From: Chloroflexota bacterium
Lineage (GTDB): Bacteria > Chloroflexota > Anaerolineae > J102
Assembly (NCBI GenBank): GCA_013152695.1
Contig: JAADFV010000396.1
Coordinates: forward strand, 1-41,305
DNA length: 41,305 bases
Reading direction: 5' to 3'
The position numbers were made by a program, and so were the translations under genes. Below, in pieces: positions 19,913 through 28,947 of the stretch. Each line of letters opens with the position of its first letter. The stretch's first letter is position 1. The notes under the pieces are model-generated. The model ran no database searches and had not been told where the DNA came from. It saw only the letters and a list, made by a program, of their open reading frames with translations.

Positions 19913-19946
19913 AGAAAAAGACCCCGCGGCGTTGATGCCGCGGGGC
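19913..19946 (-). terminator. Intrinsic terminator of gdhA
   Basis: Read on the minus strand, CCCCGCGGC and GCCGCGGGG (19937-19945 with 19922-19930) form a perfect 9-bp stem with a 6-nt loop, followed by TCTTTTTCTC. It lies 42 bp beyond the gdhA stop. On the plus strand only TTT follows. Confidence 0.92.
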
Positions 19947-19987
19947 CTTTAAGGGAGAGTGAACAGACTGACTTAAAGGAAGTAAGC

Positions 19988-21337
19988 TTAGACAAGCCCT
20001 TGATCGAGCATGGCGTTGGCAACCTTCACAAAGCCGGCTGCATTGGCACCCATCAGATAATTTCCGGGATCGCCGTAACGTGCGGCTGCTTCCAGACTTG
20101 CTGTGTGAATGCTCTTCATGATGTTCTGCAAGCGAGCATCGACCTCTTCACGACTCCAGCTCAGGCGCAGGCTATTTTGGCTCATTTCCAGACCAGAAAC
20201 AGCCACACCACCGGCATTGGCCGCCTTGGCCGGGCCGTAGAGAATCTTATTGTCGAGGTAAAGCTTGATTGCATCGAGGGTAGAGGGCATGTTGGCGCCT
20301 TCGCTAATCACATACACCCCGTTGTTGAGGAGATGCTGGGCATCTTTGCCGTTGATCTCATTCTGAGTGGCGCTGGGGAAGGCACATTCGGCCTTGTGGT
20401 TCCAGAGAGGATTGTAATCGAGCGAAGGATCGACCGGTGTGTAAACGGCGTTGGGATATTTCTCGGCATATTCGCGGATGCGGCCACGGCGGACGTTCTT
20501 TAGTTCCATCACGTAAGCCAGTTTCTCACGATCGATGCCTTCTTCATCATAGATGTAGCCATTCGAGTCGGACAAAGTCACCGGTTTGGCACCGAAATCG
20601 AGCAGTTTTTCTACAGTGTATTGGGCTACATTACCAGCACCCGAGACGAGGCACGTCTTACCTTCCAGGGTTTCGCCACGAGTTGCCAACATCTCAGCGG
20701 CAAAGTAAACAGCACCATAGCCTGTGGCTTCGGGGCGGATGAGGCTGCCTCCCCAGCCCAACCCTTTACCGGTAAGCACGCCGGTAAATTCGTTGCGCAA
20801 ACGCTTGTACATGCCAAAGAGGAAGCCGATTTCGCGGCCGCCTACACCGATGTCGCCTGCCGGAACATCGGTATTCGGACCGATATGACGGAAGAGCTCC
20901 ATCATGAAACTCTGGCAGAAGCGCATGACCTCATCATCCGATTTGCCCTTGGGATCAAAATCGGAGCCGCCTTTACCACCGCCCATGGGCAGGGTTGTGA
21001 GGGCGTTCTTGAAAACTTGCTCAAAGGCAAGGAATTTAAGAATGCCCAGGTTGACAGAGGGATGGAAGCGCAGCCCACCTTTGTAGGGGCCGATAGCGCT
21101 ATTCATCTCGATGCGATAACCACGATTGACCTGAATTTCGCCATCATCGGTCGCCCAGGGTACACGGAACATAATCACCCTTTCCGGTTCAACCAGGCGC
21201 TCTAAAATTTTTGCCTGACGATATTCGGGATGACGATCGAGAACGGGTACGATTGACTCGAAGACTTCCTCTACTGCTTGATGGAATTCCTTCTCGCCCG
21301 GATCGCGGGCGATGACACGTTCAACGATTTCTAACAT
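19988..21337 (-). CDS. gdhA: NADP-type glutamate dehydrogenase
   Basis: This 449-aa enzyme matches the hexameric 450-aa bacterial class that reductively aminates 2-oxoglutarate with ammonium, usually with NADPH. Family landmarks are GPYKGGLRFHPSVN, LPMGGGKGGSDFDPKGKSD with the catalytic Lys, PAGDIGVGGREIGF with the catalytic Asp, RPEATGYG, and the Rossmann loop VSGAGNVAQY. NADP preference is inferred from overall similarity to this class and is not proven. The ATG at 21337 has an excellent AAGGAG site. The gene appears monocistronic, with a strong terminator downstream and a structured leader (21361-21446) that suggests regulation of nitrogen assimilation at the transcript level. Confidence 0.96.
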   Translation of the reverse strand: MLEIVERVIARDPGEKEFHQAVEEVFESIVPVLDRHPEYRQAKILERLVEPERVIMFRVPWATDDGEIQVNRGYRIEMNSAIGPYKGGLRFHPSVNLGILKFLAFEQVFKNALTTLPMGGGKGGSDFDPKGKSDDEVMRFCQSFMMELFRHIGPNTDVPAGDIGVGGREIGFLFGMYKRLRNEFTGVLTGKGLGWGGSLIRPEATGYGAVYFAAEMLATRGETLEGKTCLVSGAGNVAQYTVEKLLDFGAKPVTLSDSNGYIYDEEGIDREKLAYVMELKNVRRGRIREYAEKYPNAVYTPVDPSLDYNPLWNHKAECAFPSATQNEINGKDAQHLLNNGVYVISEGANMPSTLDAIKLYLDNKILYGPAKAANAGGVAVSGLEMSQNSLRLSWSREEVDARLQNIMKSIHTASLEAAARYGDPGNYLMGANAAGFVKVANAMLDQGLV

Positions 21338-21360
21338 GTTACATATTCTCCTTTTGAAAC

Positions 21361-21374
21361 TGCCATTAATGGCA
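21361..21374. promoter_or_regulatory. Perfect 14-bp palindrome in the gdhA leader
   Basis: TGCCATTAATGGCA is a perfect inverted repeat ending about 24 bp before the gdhA ATG, just upstream of its ribosome-binding site. It could be an operator for a dimeric regulator or a small RNA hairpin that affects initiation. Confidence 0.45.
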
Positions 21375-21381
21375 CGTTTAA

Positions 21382-21446
21382 AATAAAAAGACGTACATCA
21401 ATCGGCAGGAATGAACTTACTCTCTCCTTACCAATCGCTGTACGTT
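21382..21446 (-). terminator. Attenuator-like stem in the gdhA leader
   Basis: On the minus strand, ACGTACAGCGATTGG and CCGATTGATGTACGT can form a 15-position stem with one mismatch and two G-U pairs. The loop could extend it by AGGA/TCCT, and CTTTTTATTTT follows. This has the shape of an intrinsic terminator placed about 45 nt before the gdhA ATG. It could be a regulated attenuator, or a back-up terminator for transcription coming from the surface-protein gene. Confidence 0.5.
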
Positions 21447-21728
21447 TTTTGACAAGTATTCTCGACCCTGACGCCCTATGATTTGAGAAACACCTTCCCT
21501 TCCCGCCGATAGTTGTTCCTTCGTACGCTGTCCTTGCCCTAAAGGCATAGCTGAGCGTATCGTGTAATGGCCTGGAAATGAAGTGGGTGAACATGAAAAA
21601 GCAGGACGTCATTGTCTCGCGAAAGGAACACAACTTCAAAATGAGTTAATTGTATTCTATGTGTTCGATAAAATGCAGTTTAGCATAAGCCCCAAAAATT
21701 AGCCAATTTCGCAGTGCTTCTTTCGCAT
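21447..21728. other. Non-coding gap upstream of gdhA
   Basis: I see no credible gene here. The short reading frames have no ribosome-binding site or family similarity. The gdhA promoter must lie in this stretch on the minus strand, but I cannot pick one convincing -35/-10 pair. Confidence 0.5.
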
Positions 21729-21761
21729 AAAAAAGACCCCCCGCCATGATGGCAGGGGGTC
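21729..21761 (-). terminator. Intrinsic terminator of the surface-protein gene
   Basis: On the minus strand, GACCCCCTGCCA...TGGCGGGGGGTC forms a stem of about 11 bp with one mismatch and a 3-nt loop, followed by TTTTTT. It lies 30 bp after the stop of the 1757-aa surface protein. Confidence 0.93.
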
Positions 21762-21791
21762 GAAAATGTGAGGAGGATGGGAATGGCTGAG

Positions 21792-24700
21792 TTAGGAATC
21801 CTGACCCTGACGTCGGCGACGAGCCCAACCAGCCAAACCGGCCAAACCACTTCCCAGCAAGAGGAGGGTAGCGGGTTCGGGAATTTCGTCCGGTGGTGGT
21901 GAACCATCAACCTCGACCTGCACCACGTTCGATTCGCGAGGATTGCCTTCATTAAAGCTGACAACCGCACTGTTGGTGAAGGTGAGCGGCACCAAATCAT
22001 GCTCCAACCATTTGACACGAGCCTTGATCGTGATCGTGGCAGAGGCGCCGGGATCAACGATACCCAGGTCGACTGTCACCGTATGGGTATCAGCATCGTA
22101 GCTGGCTGAGCCCTGACTGGTGGTCACACGAATTTCCTCGAGGAAGGGGTTCAACTGGTCGGTTACGATTGTGCCGGAAGAAGGAGCATTACCGTCGTTG
22201 GTCACACTCAGGGTGTATTCCAATTCTTCGGTGGCAATGACTTTGCTCTTATCCACTGCTTTGTAGATGCCGGGGTTGACGATGGAGCTGAGGATGAGCT
22301 CGTGCTGAGCCGTGGCCGGATCAGCATTGCTGGCGCTAAGCGTAGCCGTGTTCAGCAAAGTGAGATTCGCCCATACACGGTAAGGGATTACGTCGCCGCT
22401 GCTGGCACTGAGACCTTCGATGGTGCGAGCCACCTTGACGTCAAAGCTCTGGCAGGCGTTGGCGCCCGGAACCAAAGTACCGATGCTCCAGCTCAAACGA
22501 TGGTTGGCTGCATCGTACACAGCGCCGGCGGCAGTGCCATCGACATAATCGACGTTCGTGGGGAGATCATCGACCATGACAACGTCATTTGCCGTCTCGC
22601 CACCTGCATTTTGGTAGCAGAGCTCGTAGGAGTAGGTATCGCCGAGGATGACGGGGCCGGCCGTGCTGGCGGTCTTTGTTAGTTCGAGGACAGGAATACC
22701 GATGACGCCGGTAGCGGTGCTGGCACTGGCAGCAAAGCCTTCCTTACCAGTGATGGTAACGTTGTTGGTGATGGTAGCGCCAGTCGGCAAGGATTTGTCG
22801 ACTTCCACAACGAGGGTGACGCTGCCCGAGGTGGGCGGTAACAATGTTCCCAAATTCCAGATGACGCTGCCGCCACTCTGGACACCACCATTGCTGGCGC
22901 TGACAAAGGTCGTGTTGGCAGGAAGTACATCTTCGATCACGACTTCGGTGGCGGGCGCATTGCCGGTCACTTCGTAATTGATGGTGTATTCCAACTCATT
23001 GCCGGCGGTCACAGGATCTACGGAACCACTCTTGCTCAGGGTGAATTCGTAAGAGCTGTGAACTCGCGTGTCTTCGACATCGGTGACGGTGATGCCGTCA
23101 TCATCCATGATGGTGATGCCGTTACGCAAGTAGGTGCCGTTGACGAGGGGAGTATCGACGCGTACGGTGACCTGCACGGTGCCGCTATCGCCGGGATTCA
23201 ATGTCCCCAGCATCCACGTTACCACGCCGCCACTCTCGTTTCCACCATTGGTGGCAGAGACAAAAGTGACATGGGAGGGAAGCGTATCTTTAAGGATGAC
23301 ATTGGGCGCAGGTTCGCGGCCGGAGACGGAGTAGGTGATGGAGTATACCAACAGGTCGCCTGCTTCGACCGGATCGGGATTGTCGCCCTTGATCAGGCTG
23401 AGAATGTGTCCGTCAGCAAAGCTGAAGTCAGCCGTGAGGACGTCATTGCCGCCACTGATGGTGGCCGTGTAGGGGCTGGGTTGACCGTTGTTGTTGGTGT
23501 TGGGTGTACCGAAGCTTTGCACGTAATCGCTGAGGATGCCGTGCGCATCGGTGACGGCCACACAGTAGGTGCCGTCGGCCAGGCCAGAGAAGAGGTAGCT
23601 GCCGAGACCGTCGGTGGTGGTGGTGGCTGCGTACATGTCATCGCCGCTACCACACACACCATCGGCGCCAGCTTTGAACAGGTCCAATGTGACGTTGGCA
23701 ATGCCACCTTCACCATTGGCCGGGTCATAGACACCGTTACGATTGGCATCGAAGAAGACGAAATCACCAATGCTGCCAAAGGTGCCGTCGGTGGGGCCGT
23801 AGCCGAAGTCGGCCATGTCGTAGACATCGCCGGCGTTGACGACAATGGGACCGTGAGGATTGGCACCGCCGGTGAGGGTGAGATCGGGCGGGAGGGTGGT
23901 TTCATCCACCGAGACGCAGTAGGCGCCGGGAGCCACGGGGAACTGGTAGTTGCCGGCGGCATTGGTTACAGCGCTGGCACTCATCACATCATCGGCAGAG
24001 CCACAGACGCCATCGGCACCGGCTTGCTTGAGCATGACGCCGACACCGGCAATACCGGTTTCTCCGGCATCCTGCACGCCGTCTTTGTCTGTATCCAACC
24101 AAACACGATCACCGATCAAAGCGGTATCGGACTGTGCCACATAACCAAAGTCAGCGTCGCGATAGTCCTGGCCTTCGCTCACTGTGATGGGACCGGCAGG
24201 ATTACTAAAGGAGCCACCCAGATCATAGCCTGCGGGAATGGCTGTAGCATCGATGGCGACGCAATAGGTGCCGGGGAGGAGGTTATCGAAGAGGTACTGA
24301 CCTTCACCGTTGGTGACGGTACTTTGCAGAGCACTATCATCAGCCGTGCCACACACACCATCTGTACCCGCACTACTGAGCGTGACAGGAACACCGGCAA
24401 AGCCAGGCTCGCCGGGGTCACGGCTACCGTTGTCATTGGTATCGACGAAAACGTCATCACCAATGGAGGCAGGAGGAGGTGTAGGTTTGACGGGCACTGT
24501 CACCGATGCTTCGGCCGAGGCCGTTTCCGGATCGTCGTCACTGAGGACGGCTGTATTGTCGATATCAATGCCATTAGGCAGGGTCTTGTTTACCCGTACG
24601 ACAAAGGTGACTGAACCACTGGCAGGAGGATCGATGTTACCGAGGTTCCAGACAACCGCCGGAGGCACGAAGGCACCACCACCGCTGGCACTGACAAATT

Positions 24701-27065
24701 GTGTACCAAAGGGGATGATGTCGCGCAGCACGACATTGGGGGCGGGCTCATTGCCGGTGACACTGTACTCGAGGGTGTAAGTAATGAGCTCGCCTTTCTC
24801 CACTTCGGCCGCGGGTTCGGCGGTCTTGGTGAGATGGAGTTCGTGGTCAGAACGAACTGTGGAAGTAACCGAGCCTGAGGCTGGTGGAGTGGCCGTATCT
24901 TCGTCAGCCAAGGTCGCGGCATTTTCGAGGATGAGGCCGTTGATCAGCGGCGTATCAACGCGAACGACGAGGGTGAGGTCACCACCGGCATTGGTGATGC
25001 CGCTGGCACGTGGGAGCAACTCTCCCAAATCCCAGGTGACAACACCACCCGACTCGACGCCGCCATGACTGGCGCTCACAAAACTGGTATGGTCGGGTAA
25101 GGTATCGGTGAGAGTAACGACGCCCGTGGGCGAGTTGCCTTGAGCCGCATAACTGATGGTGTAGGTCAGGAGCGTTCCGGCATCGACAGGCTCAGGATCT
25201 GCCGTCTTACTCACATCCAGAGTATGACTGGAGGTGATGGTAACGGAAGCATCAGCGGTGGTGCTGACGTTAAAGAAGCCACTTTCTGCCAGTGTGCCGG
25301 TATTGGCGATGGCCAGGCCATTTTCGAGAGGGGTGAGGGTCTGGACGATCATGGTCACAGAGCCACTGGCGCCGGGATTCTGATCCCCAAAGCTCCAGGT
25401 GACAACCCCACCTGCTTCGCTACCACCATCACTGGCGCTGACAAAGCTGGTGTCGGTAGGAACAGGATCGCTAAGCTGCAAGTTCACAGCCGGGGCACTG
25501 CCGCCTACGCTCCAGTTGAAGGTATAGGTAACTTGATCACCGGCAGGCACCGGATCGGGACCGGCAGCCTTGGTGAGTGTCAGGATGGGCGTAGCTGTCA
25601 CGGAGGTGGTGTCGGTGGCATTGTTGTTGGCAGGATCATCACCCGGAGTGGTGGTGCTGATCGCTACGCTGTTTTCGAGGGTGTAAACACCGGCGGCAGG
25701 GAAGAGAGCATCCACCTGAACGGTGAGCGAAACAGAGCCACTGGAGCCCGGAGGAAGCGTGCCCAAATTCCAGGTGACAACGCCGCCCGCCTCGGTGCCG
25801 CCATCGCTAGCGCTGACAAAGGTAACCCAGTCGGGTAACGTGTCCTGAATGACGACATTTTCGCCCTCGCCATCACCGACATTGGCATAGTCGATGCTGT
25901 AGGTGAGGGTGGCGCCGGGATCAGCCTCGTCAAGACCATCGCTCTTGCTTACGGTCAGATCAGGAGAAGGAATATCGATGATAAACGGTGATGCTTCGCC
26001 GACCCACATGAAGGATTCACCACCCAGGAAGGGAGGAGAAATGGTGGGATCGGCAGGGGTTTCTGATTCCAACTGGTAAGCTGCATGGGTGGCGCCGGCA
26101 GGCACTGTCACTTCTAACATGGCAGAACCGTAGTCACCGGTACCGCCGCTATAGCCGCCAGAAACGCCTGTGGCCGGAGGACGGATATCTGGGGTACAGG
26201 GAGGGCTGGGGTTCCAGATATCGTCGGCAATGACAGAGCCACCATTGAGGCCGGTGCTTTCTGGCCAGACGTGGTTGAGCAGAACATCAGGCGGGGCACC
26301 GGTACCCTGTTCGTACCAGAAGCGAATGCCACGGCAAACACCACGATCGATCTGTGTGTGATCGATACCGGCGATGGAGCTCCACACACGGGCAGTGCGG
26401 TCCATATTGGCCGGTTCGAATTGCACGGCAATGACGTCGGTAGCAAATTCAACCTGATGGTAGAAAGCCCAATCCATGTTATCAAACACGTAGAGGGCAT
26501 TGGCTCGGGTACAGGGGGTGGTATCGTAAACAACAACGAGGCTGGCGCCGTTGCGGCGTGTGCCTCGACCTTCGGGAGTGGAGGAGAACAGCGGGCCCCA
26601 CCCGGAGATATTGAATGTGTTGCTACCCTGATTCACCAGATTCAAGCCGTTGGGTCCTACATCGGCAAAATAATTGTACCAGACCGGATTGTCGCTGGCA
26701 GGCTGACGCTGGTCTTTTGCTACCCCCAAAACCGGCGTGCCGTTCACAAACAGGTCGGACACGGTGGGATCGGTAACCAAACCTTTAGTTTCGTCAGCCG
26801 TCCCTGTCCATACCAGCCAGGCATCTAGCACCGGTCCGGGGACATCGACCGAAATGACACCGTCGCCATTCAAGTACATGCCGGTACTGCCGACGGTAAC
26901 ATCGACACACCCTTCTCGTGGCCCATAGCCAGGCATAAAGGTGTGCGGTGCACCTTCAGCGAGGCTGACAGAGGTGAAACCTGATCCCAATACAAGAGAA
27001 ATAATGATTAGGATGGCTATGATGGGTATGATGCGAATCAATCCTACAGGTCTTTTTGGAAGCAT
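21792..27065 (-). CDS. Giant secreted surface protein with DUF11-like and SdrB-like domains and PEP-CTERM tail
   Basis: This 1757-aa protein starts with a signal peptide (hydrophobic core about residues 9-30). Next is a domain of about 310 residues that tentatively resembles DUF3344. Four DUF11-like beta repeats follow from about residue 365, each about 120 residues and opening with LTxSKxxxxDPVxAGxxxTYTI and closing with GxVTWNLG. Three SdrB/Cna-B-like domains come next (starts about 865, 980, 1090), with calcium-type DTNDNGxxDxGE loops, then four more DUF11-like repeats to about residue 1715. The end is a PEP-CTERM signal (about 1729-1757): PEPATLLLLGSG, a helix, then RRRR. Such tails are cleaved by exosortases; no exosortase gene is nearby. 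ATG 27065 has GGAGGA. It is probably an adhesive or matrix protein. Confidence 0.93.
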   Translation of the reverse strand: MLPKRPVGLIRIIPIIAILIIISLVLGSGFTSVSLAEGAPHTFMPGYGPREGCVDVTVGSTGMYLNGDGVISVDVPGPVLDAWLVWTGTADETKGLVTDPTVSDLFVNGTPVLGVAKDQRQPASDNPVWYNYFADVGPNGLNLVNQGSNTFNISGWGPLFSSTPEGRGTRRNGASLVVVYDTTPCTRANALYVFDNMDWAFYHQVEFATDVIAVQFEPANMDRTARVWSSIAGIDHTQIDRGVCRGIRFWYEQGTGAPPDVLLNHVWPESTGLNGGSVIADDIWNPSPPCTPDIRPPATGVSGGYSGGTGDYGSAMLEVTVPAGATHAAYQLESETPADPTISPPFLGGESFMWVGEASPFIIDIPSPDLTVSKSDGLDEADPGATLTYSIDYANVGDGEGENVVIQDTLPDWVTFVSASDGGTEAGGVVTWNLGTLPPGSSGSVSLTVQVDALFPAAGVYTLENSVAISTTTPGDDPANNNATDTTSVTATPILTLTKAAGPDPVPAGDQVTYTFNWSVGGSAPAVNLQLSDPVPTDTSFVSASDGGSEAGGVVTWSFGDQNPGASGSVTMIVQTLTPLENGLAIANTGTLAESGFFNVSTTADASVTITSSHTLDVSKTADPEPVDAGTLLTYTISYAAQGNSPTGVVTLTDTLPDHTSFVSASHGGVESGGVVTWDLGELLPRASGITNAGGDLTLVVRVDTPLINGLILENAATLADEDTATPPASGSVTSTVRSDHELHLTKTAEPAAEVEKGELITYTLEYSVTGNEPAPNVVLRDIIPFGTQFVSASGGGAFVPPAVVWNLGNIDPPASGSVTFVVRVNKTLPNGIDIDNTAVLSDDDPETASAEASVTVPVKPTPPPASIGDDVFVDTNDNGSRDPGEPGFAGVPVTLSSAGTDGVCGTADDSALQSTVTNGEGQYLFDNLLPGTYCVAIDATAIPAGYDLGGSFSNPAGPITVSEGQDYRDADFGYVAQSDTALIGDRVWLDTDKDGVQDAGETGIAGVGVMLKQAGADGVCGSADDVMSASAVTNAAGNYQFPVAPGAYCVSVDETTLPPDLTLTGGANPHGPIVVNAGDVYDMADFGYGPTDGTFGSIGDFVFFDANRNGVYDPANGEGGIANVTLDLFKAGADGVCGSGDDMYAATTTTDGLGSYLFSGLADGTYCVAVTDAHGILSDYVQSFGTPNTNNNGQPSPYTATISGGNDVLTADFSFADGHILSLIKGDNPDPVEAGDLLVYSITYSVSGREPAPNVILKDTLPSHVTFVSATNGGNESGGVVTWMLGTLNPGDSGTVQVTVRVDTPLVNGTYLRNGITIMDDDGITVTDVEDTRVHSSYEFTLSKSGSVDPVTAGNELEYTINYEVTGNAPATEVVIEDVLPANTTFVSASNGGVQSGGSVIWNLGTLLPPTSGSVTLVVEVDKSLPTGATITNNVTITGKEGFAASASTATGVIGIPVLELTKTASTAGPVILGDTYSYELCYQNAGGETANDVVMVDDLPTNVDYVDGTAAGAVYDAANHRLSWSIGTLVPGANACQSFDVKVARTIEGLSASSGDVIPYRVWANLTLLNTATLSASNADPATAQHELILSSIVNPGIYKAVDKSKVIATEELEYTLSVTNDGNAPSSGTIVTDQLNPFLEEIRVTTSQGSASYDADTHTVTVDLGIVDPGASATITIKARVKWLEHDLVPLTFTNSAVVSFNEGNPRESNVVQVEVDGSPPPDEIPEPATLLLLGSGLAGLAGWARRRRQGQDS

Positions 27066-27101
27066 AATCCTCCTCCAATGATAAAAGAGCGAGTAAGGGA
27101 G

Positions 27102-27129
27102 GTTGAAAAACGCAATTTTATTTTTCAAC
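27102..27129. promoter_or_regulatory. AT-rich inverted repeat between divergent transcripts
   Basis: GTTGAAAAA (27102-27110) and TTTTTCAAC (27121-27129) are perfect 9-bp arms around 10 bp. They lie 37 bp upstream of the surface-protein ATG (minus strand). They overlap a candidate plus-strand promoter, TTTTCA (27122-27127), 16 bp, TAAAAT (27144-27149). An operator site or an RNA hairpin are both possible. Confidence 0.4.
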
Positions 27130-27210
27130 AACGAAAAACGTGATAAAATTAGATGTTGCTTAAGGCGCCAAACACCAGGGAGTAAGGACAATTATAAAGG
27201 AGGGAGGAAA

Positions 27211-27291
27211 ATGTGTCAATATGTCCGAAGCAAGCGAGTTCACTTTCTTTCTTTGTGCTATCTCTCTCTAAAAGAGAATAAAAGGGGTTGA
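27211..27291 (+). CDS. Possible 26-aa small protein
   Basis: The ATG at 27211 is preceded by AAAGGAGGGAGGAAA, the strongest ribosome-binding site in the window, and a 26-codon frame runs to TGA at 27289-27291. The peptide is basic, with two Cys and a short hydrophobic stretch (FLSLCYLSL). It could be a real small protein, a leader peptide for the reductase 268 bp downstream, or a remnant. I recognise no family. Confidence 0.3.
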   Translation: MCQYVRSKRVHFLSLCYLSLKENKRG

Positions 27292-27558
27292 AGCACAATT
27301 TTTTGCTTTTTCCCATCTCCGTAAGTCAAGTTTGAATTCGATAGATCATGCCTCACTATTTTCCTCGAGAGGGCTTGAGAGACTGGTGGAAGGAAGAAAT
27401 CCAATACTCAACACATCAGGATTGACGAGTCTTCCTGACAATACCCTTTACGGCTTGCTCTCAGCCTACTCCAAAACAGCAGAAATTGCTGTCAGGTGGC
27501 ATACTCAAAGGAGGGGTTGGCTCGGAAAGGAAAACATCCCCCCAATCTGGAGATAAAC
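27292..27558. other. Long leader/spacer before the flavoprotein gene
   Basis: No gene is supported here. Two small inverted repeats are visible: TCAGGA (27416-27421) with TCCTGA (27433-27438), and ACAGCA (27476-27481) with TGCTGT (27487-27492). I looked for T-box and other common riboswitch signatures and did not find them. A structured 5' leader remains possible. Confidence 0.4.
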
Positions 27559-28935
27559 ATGAAACACTATGACATAATTTGGATCGGAAGCGGTCAAGCC
27601 ACGGGTACGATTGTGCCGCGACTGCTCGAAGCAGGTAAAACTGTAGCGATTGCCGAAGGTGGTCGTTTTGGTGGTAGTTGTGTCAATTATGGCTGTACGC
27701 CCACCAAAACCATCGTTGCCAGTGCTCGCGCCGCGCACATGGCCCGTCGCGGCCCTGATTTTGGTGTCGAGACCGGGAAAATAAATATCAATTTTGCCAG
27801 AGTTATGGAACGTCAAAATACTATGCGCCAGCACGCCAGCCAAGGCCTGGAAAAATGGCTGCGAGGCATGGAAGGGGTCACGGTTTACGCTGAATATGCC
27901 TCATTCATCGATGAGCATACCGTATCCGTGGGTAATGAACGCATTGGCGGAGAGGTCATCGTTATCAATGCTGGTGCCCGTCCTCGTGCAGTCACTCTTC
28001 CCGGTAGCAACGAAGTTGATTGGCTGGACAACAGGCGCTTGCTTGATCTGCAGGCATTGCCCCCACATCTTCTCATTTTAGGAGGAAGCTACATCAGCCT
28101 GGAATTTGCCCAGGCCTTCCGCCGCCTTGGCAGTGAAGTCACCATTTTACAACGCTCGTCGCAACTTCTCTCCCGAGAAGATGCCGATATCGCCGCCCTG
28201 GCCCAGGAGATTCTCGAAGGCGAAGGGATTACCGTTCATCTTGAGAGTCGTATCCAGCGTCTGGCACAGGCGGCACCCCAGCAGATCGATGTCTTTTTCG
28301 AGCAAAATGGCGAAGAAAAGCACGTTCAAGGGACGCATTTGCTGGTAGCTATGGGCCGTATTCCCAACAGTGACCGCCTCCACCTGGAAAAAGCCGGGGT
28401 AGAAAAGAATGAACGAGGCTACATTCGTGTCAATGATGTGATGCAGACCAATGTGCCCCACATCTTTGCTATTGGCGACATCAACGGTGAAGGAGCTTTT
28501 ACCCATACTTCCGTTAACGATGGTGAGATATTTTGGGATTACTACAGCGGTGATGATGATCGTTCTCTGATCGAGCGCATTCCCACTTACGCCCTCTACA
28601 TCGATCCTCCTCTAGGCCGCGTGGGTATGAGTGAGAAAGAGGCGCGGGCCAGTACTCGCCGTGTCCTGATGGCAACCTGGCCCATGAGCCGCATCGCCCG
28701 CGCCCGAGAAAAGGATGAAACGGCGGGAATGGTGAAAATCCTCGTAGATGCCGATACCGAGCAATTCCTGGGCGCAGCTATCCTTGGTGTAGGTGGCGAT
28801 GAGATCATCAACATGTTCACAGCCTTTATGATGACGCAGCAGTCCTATAAGATTTTTCGCCGCGCCGTCCTCACTCATCCCACTGTTGCCGAGCTCATGC
28901 CCTGGATATTGGACGATTTGCAACCCCTCATCTAA
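27559..28935 (+). CDS. Mercuric-reductase-like FAD-dependent pyridine nucleotide-disulfide oxidoreductase
   Basis: This 458-aa class I flavoprotein disulfide reductase has an FAD loop near the N-terminus (IIWIGSGQATGTI), the redox-active pair C41/C46 in GGSCVNYGCTPTKT, an NAD(P) Rossmann motif around LILGGSYISLEFAQAFRRLGSEVT (about 172-195), the second FAD motif IFAIGDINGEGAFTH (about 308), and a C-terminal HPTVAE with the catalytic His-Glu pair. It lacks the N-terminal heavy-metal domain and the C-terminal Cys pair of true MerA. It is therefore a MerA-like or dihydrolipoamide-dehydrogenase-like reductase of unknown substrate. No mer genes are nearby. ATG 27559 is preceded by GGAGAT. Confidence 0.88.
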   Translation: MKHYDIIWIGSGQATGTIVPRLLEAGKTVAIAEGGRFGGSCVNYGCTPTKTIVASARAAHMARRGPDFGVETGKININFARVMERQNTMRQHASQGLEKWLRGMEGVTVYAEYASFIDEHTVSVGNERIGGEVIVINAGARPRAVTLPGSNEVDWLDNRRLLDLQALPPHLLILGGSYISLEFAQAFRRLGSEVTILQRSSQLLSREDADIAALAQEILEGEGITVHLESRIQRLAQAAPQQIDVFFEQNGEEKHVQGTHLLVAMGRIPNSDRLHLEKAGVEKNERGYIRVNDVMQTNVPHIFAIGDINGEGAFTHTSVNDGEIFWDYYSGDDDRSLIERIPTYALYIDPPLGRVGMSEKEARASTRRVLMATWPMSRIARAREKDETAGMVKILVDADTEQFLGAAILGVGGDEIINMFTAFMMTQQSYKIFRRAVLTHPTVAELMPWILDDLQPLI

Positions 28936-28947
28936 ACATCTTCGCCA

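Noticed and set aside
23058..24614. Long open frame of 518 codons on the plus strand
   Set aside because: It is antisense to the DUF11/SdrB surface protein, is rich in Gly, Val and Asp as expected from the complement of the repeats, has no family similarity or ribosome-binding site, and is a shadow of the real gene.
21792..27065. Tandem DNA repeat or CRISPR-like array
   Set aside because: The periodicity is at protein level (about 120-residue domains with diverged DNA), not short identical repeats with spacers. No CRISPR array occurs in the window.
27292..27558. T-box or metabolite riboswitch before the flavoprotein
   Set aside because: I found no T-box sequence, no GGNACCGCG-like antiterminator and no conserved core of another class. 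Only two small inverted repeats are present.
27559..28935. True mercuric reductase of a mer operon
   Set aside because: No heavy-metal N-domain, no C-terminal Cys pair and no mer genes are present, so only a MerA-like oxidoreductase can be claimed.
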